From the NCBI RefSeq assembly GCF_004022705.2, contig NZ_RZOY02000013.1, forward strand, positions 111,831 to 175,830: a stretch of 64,000 bases of DNA. Reading direction: 5' to 3'. Positions 1 through 8,999 of this stretch are shown one piece after another (position 1 is the stretch's first letter; each line of letters opens with the position of its first letter). The stretch comes from Mesorhizobium sp. M2D.F.Ca.ET.226.01.1.1 (GTDB lineage: Bacteria; Pseudomonadota; Alphaproteobacteria; Rhizobiales; Rhizobiaceae). Under the pieces are notes generated by a model. The model saw nothing but the letters and a program-made list of their open reading frames with translations. It made no database searches and had not been told where the DNA came from. Position numbers and translations under genes: made by a program.

Positions 1-2987
1 GTTGCGCCCGTGGCGCCGGTGGCGCCAGTCGCACCGGTCGAGCCTGTGGCACCCGTTGCTCCGGTGGCTCCGGTAGCGCCGGTGGCACCCGTATCGCCAG
101 TCGCGCCTGTGGCACCCGTGGCGCCGGTCGCGCCGATGGCTCCAGTCGCACCTGTGGCTCCGGTCGCGCCGGTGGCACCCGTATCACCGGTCGCTCCGGT
201 CGCGCCGGTCGAGCCAGTAGCACCTGTGGCGCCTGTGGCGCCGGTCGCACCCGTGGAGCCGGTAGCTCCGGTCGCGCCAGTGGCGCCGGTCGCGCCCGTA
301 GCGCCGGTGGCACCTGTCGAACCCGTGGCGCCAGTCGGACCTGTGGGCCCGACCGCCCGGCCTGCCGAGCCGGTAGCCCCTATCGTTACCTGGCCGCCAT
401 TGGCAGAGCTGTTTGTGAAGACGAAGTCGCTATTGCCGTTGGTAAAATTGCCGAGGAATGTCTCAGCGTCGAGCAATGTGCCGGTGCCGTTCGCACCGCT
501 GTAAATGTAAACTGTCGCTTGTCCATTGCCGTCGACAACGACCTCGGAGACGGGAGTGGCACCCAGATTCTCCAGCACTAGGCTATCGCCGGGCAGAAAC
601 CCTGCATATGCCGCACTGACAAGTTGCGAGCTGATTTCGGTAACTGTGCCCTTGGTGATGTTGTTACCGTCAGTGATGAAGTTGACGGTCTGGCCGGCGG
701 CCACCCCAACGCCGGTGCCGAACACCAGCGACGCGTTACCGAATAGATTCATGTAGCCGTTACCGGTTACGTAGATATTGCCGGAGAACGTCGCGGAAGT
801 TGAGAAGCCGCTCGCAAGGGCGGCCGCCGTCGTGCCGACGATGTTGATGGAGCCGTCATTCTCGAAGAACTGATTGCCGACGGTGCTGGCAGCACTGGCA
901 CCGGTGAGGGTCCAATTGGTGGTTGCCGACGTTCCCGACGTCAGATTTGCGGTGCCGTTCACGAAAATCTGACCCTGGTTGATCAGGGTCAGCGAGGTGG
1001 TGAACTGGGCCGCACCGCTGGTGTCATTAATTGACCAAACGCTAGCGCCAGTGCCTGTGGCTTGGCGCAGGGTCGGCGGCATGTATATCCGGCTGTCCAC
1101 AGCCTTGGCATTGCTGCCGGGGTGTGCGCCGACAAACGTGAAATTCGTCCCGGCAGCTGGTGTTGTGGACGGCACGGTATTGGTGCCGTTCCAGACGTTA
1201 TTGGAGCTGCTAGTGTCGAGCCATGAGTCGACGGCATTTGCCGCCGTGAACGTGTTCGTCGCTGCCGACGTGCTGAAGAAGGCGTCGGTGCCGCCGGCTC
1301 CGTCGCTCTTCAAATTCACGAGGGTGCCCGCGGCATAGGGGGCACCAAGTGTCAACGCGTATGATTGGCCGGCGCCGTCAACCACAGTGAGGGTGCTGCC
1401 ATTCACGCTCGCGGCAACAATGCTGGTGTTGCCAAAATCGATCTGGTTGGACGCCGTCGAGATGCTGGGGCCGATGTTGAGCCCGCTGATAGTGCCGCTG
1501 AATCCAGAGAGGTTGGTGAGGTCAAGGGTAGTCCCCGTACCGGCGCCGAGCGTCACGATGGATCCGCTGGCGACTGTGCCATCGAGCCGAAGCGTGTTGC
1601 CCGAGGAGACCTGGAGGCCGGTAACACCACTGGCAATGTTGCCGCTGATATCCAGAAGGCCGCCGCTCGCAATAATGGCACCCGTGCCGGTATTGATGTT
1701 CGCCGACACCGTTCCCGCGCCGGTCAGCGTCGCGCCGGCGCCGACCGTGAGGCCGGAGGCGTCAACCAGCGTGGAGCCGGGGCCATCGAGTTGAATCTTG
1801 CCGTTGGTGATGCTCTGCGCGGCGCTGATTGTCACAACGCCGGCAGTGCCAATCTCCAGCGTTTGGTTAGCGTTGTTGATGGAAATTGCCGCTGCAGAAG
1901 TTGCCGTATTCTCTATTTTCAGGGTCGAATTGGCTGCGGTGCTTATGTTGAGCACGACACCGCTGTCGACGGTGCCGAACACATCGAGCACGCCGCCGCC
2001 GGTGGCCGAGATTGTGCCGGTTCCCGTGTAGTGCCCAGTGACGTTGACCGTGCCACGCCCGGACAGGGTCGCGCCTGACGCGAGGTTCAAGCCGCCGGAA
2101 TCGTTGATGGTGCCGCCGGCCACTGTGATCGTGGCTCCCGAGGCTGACAGATTGATCGCATTGGAGTTTGTGTTGCCGGTGAGATTTATCGTGCCAGTCC
2201 CGACCGCGATGGTGGCTCCGCTGGCCGACAAATTGATCGCCGAAGCTCCAGTTCCGTTAACGATAAGCTGGAATCCTGCGAGGGTAAGCGTCCTGCTCGC
2301 GTTTATCGTCAAAGAATTGAGGCTGTTCGTGTTGGCGGTAAGCGATGGGGCGTTTGCGCCGGCGCTTCCGATGATGACGTCGTCACCCGCCAAAGGACCA
2401 GAGGTTCCACCAGGGGCGGGGGTCCAGTTTGTGCTCGTACCCCAGTTGGTGGAGGTGCCTCCATTCCAAGTTCTGGTCACCATCACCCCTGCGTAGCTCA
2501 CTACGCCGGCATCAGTCAGCGGCGGCACTATCGCGGCGCTGTCGCGCTCTTCGAAATTCCAGCTTCCACCTTTCGCCGCAGCGCCGACCAGCCCGGTCGC
2601 AGCGGCAACGTTCGCGCCGGTCGCGCGTGCCAGGCCATCGACGAATGCCCCGCCTTCATCGCCGGCACCGGCGAAGCAGCTCCACAGCCTGAGATCACCG
2701 CCCTTGCGGAGCACCCCACCGATCGCGGCAAGATCGTCGGCCTCGTCCTCAAGCGTCCGCGCCGACCACTCACCACCCGCGAAACTCACACGCCCGGGCG
2801 CGCCGTGCGCGATGACGTGCACCGCCTCGAGCCCGTCGCGGCCTTCGAGCGCCCTCGCCATCTGCCGCGCCGGCGGCGTCGTGCCGTCGAGCACGATCGC
2901 CTCGACCTCCGGCCTCAGGTTTCTCAGAATGGTGCCGAGATCGGATACCGAGGGATCGACGAAAAGCAGTTCGGAGGCGCGGGTCAT
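1..2987 (-). CDS. DUF4347 / beta-helix / collagen-like surface protein, 3' end beyond window
   Basis: Open on the minus strand from ATG 2987 to the window edge (at least 995 residues), with an AGGA ribosome site 7 nt before the ATG. Residues 1-165 form a DUF4347 domain with the VIAHGAPG and LRLWSC motifs. Residues about 170-840 are low-complexity, Thr/Ser/Gly/Asn-rich, beta-strand repeats (runs like NLSASGATI, SGNTLRLDGT) typical of right-handed beta-helix or autotransporter-type passengers. From about residue 870 it becomes a collagen-like Gly-X-Thr tract. There is no signal peptide at the N-terminus; DUF4347 proteins are often large exported surface proteins, so type I secretion is possible, but no transporter is in the window. 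It is a paralogue of the gene at 4001-8593. The C-terminus cannot be seen. Confidence 0.85.
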   Translation of the reverse strand, partial: MTRASELLFVDPSVSDLGTILRNLRPEVEAIVLDGTTPPARQMARALEGRDGLEAVHVIAHGAPGRVSFAGGEWSARTLEDEADDLAAIGGVLRKGGDLRLWSCFAGAGDEGGAFVDGLARATGANVAAATGLVGAAAKGGSWNFEERDSAAIVPPLTDAGVVSYAGVMVTRTWNGGTSTNWGTSTNWTPAPGGTSGPLAGDDVIIGSAGANAPSLTANTNSLNSLTINASRTLTLAGFQLIVNGTGASAINLSASGATIAVGTGTINLTGNTNSNAINLSASGATITVAGGTINDSGGLNLASGATLSGRGTVNVTGHYTGTGTISATGGGVLDVFGTVDSGVVLNISTAANSTLKIENTATSAAAISINNANQTLEIGTAGVVTISAAQSITNGKIQLDGPGSTLVDASGLTVGAGATLTGAGTVSANINTGTGAIIASGGLLDISGNIASGVTGLQVSSGNTLRLDGTVASGSIVTLGAGTGTTLDLTNLSGFSGTISGLNIGPSISTASNQIDFGNTSIVAASVNGSTLTVVDGAGQSYALTLGAPYAAGTLVNLKSDGAGGTDAFFSTSAATNTFTAANAVDSWLDTSSSNNVWNGTNTVPSTTPAAGTNFTFVGAHPGSNAKAVDSRIYMPPTLRQATGTGASVWSINDTSGAAQFTTSLTLINQGQIFVNGTANLTSGTSATTNWTLTGASAASTVGNQFFENDGSINIVGTTAAALASGFSTSATFSGNIYVTGNGYMNLFGNASLVFGTGVGVAAGQTVNFITDGNNITKGTVTEISSQLVSAAYAGFLPGDSLVLENLGATPVSEVVVDGNGQATVYIYSGANGTGTLLDAETFLGNFTNGNSDFVFTNSSANGGQVTIGATGSAGRAVGPTGPTGATGSTGATGATGATGATGATGATGSTGATGATGATGATGSTGATGATGDTGATGATGATGATGAIGATGATGATGATGDTGATGATGATGATGATGSTGATGATGATGA

Positions 2988-3487
2988 GGCGAGGTCCTAC
3001 CTGTGCCGGTTGGGTTCGAGCTGAAGGCACTGGCCGGCGATGTGTGAGACGGCCAGGTCGAACGGGAGGGCTGACTGTGCTGGACTGACGGCGTCGCGGG
3101 ATTGGACGGCCGCGGAATGGCTTTGATGAAGGGGATCGTCGGATTGGCCCGGCGGCCAGTCGCTGCCGGACGCATCCGGTGGCGCCGGCGGATCGCCGGC
3201 CTTTTGCCGCCGCAGCCTGCGCCGCACCGGCACACACGCGAACTCACTCGATCCATTGCGCACCCCAACAGCGCTTGCGCCGATGACTCGGCGTCAACTC
3301 AAGGGGAATTCCGGAACGGGAAATCTGTCCGCCAGCGCGGGCAGGCAAACGTCAAGGCGGCTCCAGGGGCACGTCACCACTGCGTGCCTCTTCTTACTCG
3401 TCCGCTGTTTGGCTTATTCCCCCAGCTCCCCAAAACTTCACAAGACCGCAGGCCCGCCAGCCCGCAGCAACCCCAACACGTTAAAAA

Positions 3488-3520
3488 TTAGTAAACTGGA
3501 AAATAAGCAACTTGTAAATG
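3488..3520 (-). promoter_or_regulatory. 33-bp AT-rich element shared by both DUF4347 units, copy 1
   Basis: This 33-bp stretch aligns without gaps to 9551-9583, with 27 of 33 identities including an unbroken 12-base match ending AACTTGTAAATG at its right end minus the first A. It is about 500 bp upstream of the left DUF4347 gene. It stands out as AT-rich in GC-rich DNA. A role as a regulator site or distal promoter is inferred from position and conservation only. Confidence 0.35.
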
Positions 3521-3673
3521 AATAATAATTACAAGAACTACCTTTGGTTAACCGGCAGCGGGGACATCCGGCTGAACCAGGGTGGCACCAATTGCCTACC
3601 CCGAGGGCCCATCGTGATTGCCGAAGGAACGGGGGCCATCAGGAAAACGCGCGCCACGGCACCGACGAAAGTC

Positions 3674-3878
3674 CCAGAGCGGTTTATCGTTTGATGGAAT
3701 CGCTGACCCGCTCTAAAGCGCGTCGCGTCTGACCGGCCTAATGCGACGCGCTTTAGGTTGCCGTTTTTATGCATGTCATTGTCCCAAAACCGCTACACAC
3801 TTTGGGGCGACATGCATTAGCTTTTGTTTTCTAGGCGATTCCGGACGGAAAACCGCCACGCGCTTTTCCTGGAACCTG
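3674..3878. repeat. Composite palindromic intergenic repeat (rhizobial type)
   Basis: Several nested inverted repeats: AGAGCGG/CCGCTCT (about 3676 and 3708), a 14-bp pair with one mismatch (3715-3728 with 3741-3754, AAAGCGCGTCGCGT type), and ATGCATGTC/GACATGCAT (3769-3777 with 3809-3817). It ends in a segment (TTCCGGACGGAAAA ... TTTTCCTGGAA) related to the repeats at 21954 and 40696. It is non-coding and resembles the mosaic repeats common between Mesorhizobium genes. Confidence 0.6.
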
Positions 3879-4000
3879 CTCCAAACCTTCAGACGCCCGG
3901 CCCGCCCCTGAACGTCGAACGCGCGAGCCTCGCATTTGCGCAAGGCCCGCGCGTTCGCTTGTCAACTTCCGGCCGGCTTCGGCGAGCCGGTTCCGGCCGC

Positions 4001-7000
4001 TCATTCATGCGGCTTCAGGATGTCCTTCATGGCCTTCTTCAGCGTGTCGTCGGTGTTGCCGTATCCGGCGCCCTGCGTACCCTTGTCCGAAGTCAGATCG
4101 GACGCGGCTCCGGACGACTGGTTCTGGTTCTGACCGAAGCCGCTGACCGTATTGAGAACGTTCAAGAGGTCGGTCGTCACCGAACTGACCGCCTGGCCGA
4201 CCAGATGCCGGAACGAGCCATGGCTGTCGCCGCCGCCCGAGCCGGGTTGCAGGAACTGCTTGGTGTCCGCCAGCCCCAGCGTGGTTGCCGTGACGTTGGC
4301 TTTGTGACCAGGGCCGTTTTCGGCATTGTTATGGTTCCCGGAATTACCAGGTGCATCCTGATCTCCATTGCCAAAGCCGTTGTTGCCATGGTGGTGGTCA
4401 CCAGTCTCACCGCCCGGGCCAGTCGCTCCGGTCGGGCCCGTTGGACCTTGCGAGCCTGTTGCACCAGTCGCGCCAGTCGCACCGGTCGAACCGGTGGCGC
4501 CGGTGGAACCGGTAGCGCCGGTCGAACCCGTTGCGCCAGTATCACCAGTCGCGCCGGTTGCACCCGTAGCTCCGGTATCACCGGTGGCGCCAGTTGCTCC
4601 GGTTGAGCCTGTTGCTCCAGTGGCACCTGTCGCACCGGTATCGCCAGTCGCACCGGTGGCGCCGGTCGCACCCGTAGCTCCGGTATCACCGGTTGCGCCA
4701 GTTGCTCCTGTAGCGCCGGTGGCACCGGTCGCTCCAGTGGCACCTGTAGAGCCTGTAGCGCCGGTAGAGCCTGTTGCTCCGGTCGATCCAGTCGAGCCAG
4801 TCGCGCCCGTTGCTCCGGTCGATCCGGTAGCACCAGTCGAGCCGGTCGCACCCGTCGAGCCGGTGGCGCCGGTCGAGCCGGTTGCTCCAGTCGAACCGGT
4901 TGCCCCAGTCGAACCGGTTGCCCCAGTCGAGCCGGTAGCACCAGTCGAACCCGTCGAACCAGTTGCTCCGGTCGAACCGGTTGCCCCAGTCGAGCCAGTG
5001 GCACCTGTCGAGCCGGTAGCGCCAGTCGAGCCGGTTGCTCCGGTCGAACCTGTCGCTCCGGTCGAACCGGTGGCTCCGGTCGAGCCGGTTGCTCCGGTCG
5101 AACCCGTCGCTCCGGTCGAACCGGTGGCTCCGGTCGAGCCGGTTGCTCCAGTCGAACCCGTCGCACCCGTCGAGCCAGTGGCGCCAGTCGAACCCGTCGC
5201 ACCAGTCGAGCCGGTGGCGCCGGTCGAGCCGGTGGCGCCGGTCGAGCCCGTCGCACCAGTCGAGCCCGTCGCTCCGGTGGCACCGGTCGAGCCGGTTGCT
5301 CCAGTCGAGCCGGCGGCTCCAGTTGAGCCGGTTGCTCCGGTGGAGCCGGTTGCTCCAGTCGAACCCGTCGCACCTGTCGAGCCGGTGGCGCCGGTCGAGC
5401 CCGTTGCTCCGGTCGAGCCGGTGGCTCCAGTTGAGCCGGTCGAACCGGTCGAACCGGTTGCTCCAGTCGAACCCGTCGCACCGGTTGAACCTGTCGCTCC
5501 GGTCGAGCCGGTTGCTCCGGTCGAGCCGGTCGCTCCGGTCGAACCGGTTGCTCCAGTCGAACCCGTCGCACCGGTTGAACCTGTCGCTCCGGTCGAGCCG
5601 GTTGCTCCGGTCGAGCCGGTTGCTCCGGTCGAGCCGGTGGCGCCGGTCGAGCCAGTCGCTCCGGTTGTGCCGGTGGCTCCAGTCGAGCCGGTAGCGCCAG
5701 TCGAGCCGGTTGCTCCGGTCGAGCCGGTGGCGCCGGTCGAGCCAGTCGCTCCGGTTGTGCCGGTGGCGCCAGTCGAGCCTGTTGCTCCAGTCGAGCCGGT
5801 TGCGCCAGTCGAACCAGTTGCTCCGGTTGAGCCGGTTGCTCCGGTCGAGCCGGTCGCACCGGTCGAGCCGGTTGCTCCAGTCGAGCCGGTGGCGCCGGTC
5901 GCACCGGTCGAGCCGGTTGCTCCGGTCGAGCCGGTCGCACCCGTCGAGCCGGTGGCTCCGGTCGAGCCGGTTGCGCCAGTCGAACCAGTCGCTCCGGTCG
6001 AACCCGTCGCTCCGGTCGAGCCCGTCGCACCGGTCGAACCAGTTGCACCGGTCGAACCCGTCGCACCTGTCGAGCCGGTGGCTCCGGTCGAGCCGGTTGC
6101 TCCAGTCGAACCAGTTGCTCCGGTCGAGCCGGTGGCGCCAGTCGAGCCCGTCGCACCGGTCGATCCGGTTGCTCCGGTCGAGCCGGTGGCACCAGTCGAG
6201 CCGGTTGCTCCAGTCGAGCCGGTGGCTCCGGTCGAGCCAGTAGCGCCGGTCGAGCCTGTCGCTCCGGTCGAGCCAGTTGCACCGGTCGACCCGGTGGCGC
6301 CAGTCGAACCCGTTGCACCTGTGTCACCGGTCGCGCCTGTAGCCCCAGTCGAGCCAGTAGCGCCGGTCGAGCCTGTCGCTCCGGTCGAGCCAGTTGCACC
6401 GGTCGACCCGGTGGCGCCAGTCGAACCCGTTGCACCTGTGTCACCGGTCGCGCCTGTAGCCCCAGTCGAGCCAGTAGCGCCGGTCGAGCCGGTTGCTCCG
6501 GTCGAGCCTGTCGCTCCGGTCGAGCCGGTTGCACCGGTCGACCCGGTGGCGCCAGTCGAACCCGTTGCACCTGTGTCACCGGTCGCGCCTGTAGCCCCAG
6601 TCGAGCCAGTAGCGCCCGTCGAGCCTGTCGCTCCGGTCGAGCCAGTGGCACCGGTCGACCCGGTGGCGCCAGTCGAACCCGTTGCACCTGTGTCACCGGT
6701 CGCGCCTGTAGCCCCAGTCGAGCCAGTAGCGCCGGTCGAGCCTGTCGCTCCGGTCGAGCCAGTGGCACCGGTCGACCCGGTGGCGCCAGTCGAACCCGTT
6801 GCACCTGTGTCACCGGTCGCGCCTGTAGCCCCAGTCGCACCAGTCGAGCCAGTAGCGCCAGTCGAACCTGTCGCTCCAGTCGAACCCGTTGCACCTGTGT
6901 CACCGGTCGCGCCTGTAGCCCCGGTCGCACCAGTCGAGCCGGTAGCGCCGGTCGAGCCTGTCGCTCCGGTTGAGCCAGTGGCGCCCGTGTCACCGGTCGC

Positions 7001-8593
7001 ACCTGTGGCCCCGGTTGCACCCGTCGAGCCGGTGGCGCCAGTCGAGCCAGTTGCTCCGGTCGAGCCTGTCGCTCCGGTCGAGCCAGTGGCACCCGTGTCA
7101 CCAGTCGCGCCAGTGGCGCCAGTCGAACCAGTTGCACCCGTGCCACCGGTCGCACCTGTAGCCCCGGTTGCACCAGTCGAACCAGACGCTCCGGTTGAGC
7201 CGGTAGCGCCCGACGAGCCCGTTGCACCTGTGTCACCGGTCGCGCCGGTAGACCCGGTTGCGCCCGTTGAGCCGGTCGCTCCTGTCTCACCAGCCGCACC
7301 GGTCGCACCGGTGGCACCAGTCGCCCCACCCGCGCCGGTCGCGCCTGTGGCTCCAGTAGAACCTGTGGCGCCCGTCGCGCCGGTGGAGCCGCTAGCGCCC
7401 GAGGCGCCTGTCGCGCCAGTAGATCCAGTTGCGCCCGTAGAGCCTGTGGCGCCCGTCGCGCCGCTGGCGCCAGAAGCACCTGTTGAACCCGTGGCTCCGG
7501 TCGCGCCCGTAGCGCCTGTGGCGCCGGTCGAGCCGCTGGCGCCCGAGGCGCCTGTCGCGCCAGTAGCTCCGGTTGCTCCCGTAGCGCCCGTCGCACCAGT
7601 CGAGCCGCTGGCGCCAGAAGCACCTGTCGCACCTGTGGCTCCGGTAGCACCGGTAGCGCCTGTAGCACCCGTCGCACCGGTGGCTCCGGTAGCACCCGTC
7701 GGGCCAGCAGGGCCTGTCGGGCCTACCGTCCCGTTACTTGTCAGGTTGAGGATTCCGCCGCTAAACTCATTCCCGCCATTTGTATTTCCACCGGTCCCAT
7801 TGTCCGCGCCGGTTGTAAAATCATAAGTACTTGGTGGAGTGCCTGGACCAGGCGTCAGCGTTCCTACCGTCCCGAAGTTTGCATTGTAAACTACGTAAGT
7901 ATCTGTTGTGTTAGGAATGGTAATGGTGGCCGCAAAATTAAAAACTAAACCATTTTGCGCCGAAGGTAGCGAAAATGTACCAACAACTGTAGCTGGGTTT
8001 ACTGTCGTATCGACCAGATAGTACGTATTGACCGATTTACTATTTCCCGTAGCCGTTATCTGGCCAGTAAGCGTCAGATCAGCCGATGCGAGGAGGCCGG
8101 CATAACTCGCGACTCCGCTTGCGGTGAGTGGCGGCAAGGGCATAAATGCGCTCGCAGAGATCAGCCAAGAACCACCCAACGCAGCATTGCCAACCAACGC
8201 CCTGGATGCACGAACATCCGCGCCGGTCGCCTCCTCCAAAGCCGCAACGAACGTCTCGCCAGTGTTCCCCGCGGCCGTCTCGCAGCTCCACAGCCGCAGT
8301 TCGCCGTCGGCGGCGAGCGCGCGGCCAATCGCGGCGAGATCCTCGACGGCATCCTTCAGCGTGGCGGTCGACCACTCTCCGGTCGCGAATTGAACCCGTC
8401 CCGGCGCGCCATGCGCCATGATATGGACCGCATCGAGCGCTTCGTGCCCCACGAGCGCGGCGGCGATCTGCTGCGCCGCCGGCCGACGGCTGTCGAGCAC
8501 GACAGCCCGGACCTCAGGCCTGAGGTTGCCAAGAACGGTGTCGAGGTCGGAGACTGATGGATCCACAAAAAGAATTTCAGAGGCGCGGGCCAT
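4001..8593 (-). CDS. Giant DUF4347 collagen-like (Gly-X-Thr) protein
   Basis: 1530 residues; ATG 8593 follows AGGAG at 6 nt. Residues 1-170 are DUF4347, with MAHGAPG and LRLWSC, a His/Cys pair resembling the clan CD (caspase/CHAT-like) dyad. Residues 170-288 are a beta-rich linker. Residues about 289-1394 are an almost uninterrupted Gly-X-Y tract dominated by GAT and GST, with GDT placed regularly and very few prolines. The last 135 residues contain a His/Gly/Asn-rich stretch and an amphipathic tail ending in LKPHE. The Gly-X-Thr composition recalls the O-glycosylated GPT tract of Bacillus BclA; that parallel is inference. Probable role: surface fibre or adhesin. No signal peptide is visible. 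The repeat bias also opens long frames on both other readings, which are not genes. Confidence 0.88.
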   Translation of the reverse strand: MARASEILFVDPSVSDLDTVLGNLRPEVRAVVLDSRRPAAQQIAAALVGHEALDAVHIMAHGAPGRVQFATGEWSTATLKDAVEDLAAIGRALAADGELRLWSCETAAGNTGETFVAALEEATGADVRASRALVGNAALGGSWLISASAFMPLPPLTASGVASYAGLLASADLTLTGQITATGNSKSVNTYYLVDTTVNPATVVGTFSLPSAQNGLVFNFAATITIPNTTDTYVVYNANFGTVGTLTPGPGTPPSTYDFTTGADNGTGGNTNGGNEFSGGILNLTSNGTVGPTGPAGPTGATGATGATGATGATGATGATGATGASGASGSTGATGATGATGATGATGASGASGSTGATGATGATGATGSTGASGASGATGATGSTGATGSTGATGASGASGSTGATGATGSTGATGATGAGGATGATGATGAAGETGATGSTGATGSTGATGDTGATGSSGATGSTGASGSTGATGATGATGGTGATGSTGATGATGDTGATGSTGATGSTGATGSTGATGSTGATGATGATGDTGATGSTGATGSTGATGSTGATGATGATGDTGATGSTGATGSTGATGSTGATGATGATGDTGATGSTGATGSTGATGSTGATGSTGATGSTGATGATGDTGATGSTGATGSTGATGSTGATGSTGATGSTGATGATGDTGATGSTGATGSTGATGSTGATGSTGATGSTGATGSTGATGATGDTGATGSTGATGSTGATGSTGATGSTGATGSTGATGATGDTGATGSTGATGSTGATGSTGATGSTGATGSTGATGSTGATGSTGATGSTGATGSTGATGSTGATGSTGATGSTGATGSTGATGSTGATGSTGATGSTGATGSTGATGSTGATGSTGATGSTGATGSTGATGSTGATGSTGATGATGSTGATGSTGATGSTGATGSTGATGSTGATGSTGATGSTGATGTTGATGSTGATGSTGATGSTGATGSTGATGTTGATGSTGATGSTGATGSTGATGSTGATGSTGATGSTGATGSTGATGSTGATGSTGATGSTGATGSTGATGSTGSTGSTGATGSTGATGSTGATGSTGATGSTGATGSTGATGSTGAAGSTGATGSTGATGATGSTGATGSTGATGSTGATGSTGATGSTGATGSTGATGSTGATGSTGATGSTGATGSTGATGSTGATGSTGATGSTGATGSTGATGSTGATGSTGATGSTGATGSTGSTGATGSTGATGSTGATGSTGATGSTGATGSTGATGSTGATGSTGATGATGSTGSTGATGSTGATGSTGATGATGATGATGATGATGDTGATGATGATGATGDTGATGATGATGSTGATGATGDTGATGATGATGDTGATGSTGATGSTGATGSTGATGATGATGSQGPTGPTGATGPGGETGDHHHGNNGFGNGDQDAPGNSGNHNNAENGPGHKANVTATTLGLADTKQFLQPGSGGGDSHGSFRHLVGQAVSSVTTDLLNVLNTVSGFGQNQNQSSGAASDLTSDKGTQGAGYGNTDDTLKKAMKDILKPHE
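4440..7725 (-). repeat. Collagen-like 9-bp/18-bp coding repeat with a 117-bp higher-order unit
   Basis: DNA encoding Gly-X-Thr triplets, mostly 18-bp GATGST units. Within 6316-6918 a longer unit recurs: the same GDT-coding segment starts at 6316, 6433, 6568, 6685 and 6802, giving spacings of 117, 135, 117 and 117 bp (39 or 45 codons). The near identity of these blocks points to recent slippage or recombination. Confidence 0.85.
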
Positions 8594-8684
8594 GACTGGC
8601 TCCTGTTGGCTTTGAATTCAATTCAAGGGGAAACCGCCCGTTGGCTTGGGCGGCGAGCTCTAGCGGCAAGGGGCTTGGGAGCGT

Positions 8685-8999
8685 TCATCTGCCGGCCGGA
8701 CCGGCAGCGCCGTCCGGATGTCCGACAGTTGGGGTCTCTACCCGGAGGAAATCGGCCACCTGAAAATTCCCGCCATCGTCAAAGGTGCCAATTGCAAGCG
8801 CTTGGGCGCTGCTTGGGACTTTCACGGTTAGCGCAACGGCGAGGCTTCGCTGGACGGCTTTGGGGAGCACAACCTGGCCGACGATCGCACTCTTGACCGT
8901 GTCCAGAATGAAATAGTTTTCATTCTCGGTCTTCTCACCGATGGGCAAGACACCCCGAACAGTAACTTCCATCACCGCAAAGCCTGCCGTGTAGCTCAT
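8685..8999 (-). CDS. Small hypothetical protein preceding the collagen-like gene
   Basis: 104 residues starting MSYTAGFAVMEVTVRGV. ATG 8999 has a strong AAGGAGG ribosome site 6 nt upstream; an in-frame GTG at 9002 is less likely. The protein is predicted beta-rich and soluble, without cysteines, signal peptide or membrane segment, and ends in a Gly/Ala/Pro-rich tail. I do not recognise the family. It lies 91 bp upstream of the DUF4347 collagen-like gene in the same direction, so the two are probably cotranscribed. Its position suggests a helper, chaperone or regulator for the giant protein, but nothing in the sequence proves this. Confidence 0.6.
   Translation of the reverse strand: MSYTAGFAVMEVTVRGVLPIGEKTENENYFILDTVKSAIVGQVVLPKAVQRSLAVALTVKVPSSAQALAIGTFDDGGNFQVADFLRVETPTVGHPDGAAGPAGR

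Larger units (their letters stand above)
2988..4000. other. Intergenic region between the two DUF4347 genes
   Basis: About 1 kb without a convincing gene. Short frames here have no ribosome site or recognisable domain. It holds the presumed promoter region of the left DUF4347 gene, an AT-rich element at 3488-3520 shared with the region upstream of the second DUF4347 unit, and a palindromic intergenic repeat at 3674-3878. Confidence 0.6.

Noticed and set aside
4368..7826. Rightward 1152-codon frame rich in Pro-Val-Ala/Pro-Val-Glu, and a second leftward 1172-codon frame
   Set aside because: Both are by-products of the collagen-like Gly-X-Thr codons: the 9-bp periodic sequence opens several frames. 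They lack start regions with ribosome sites and recognisable ends, whereas the 1530-residue frame has a DUF4347 domain and a proper start.
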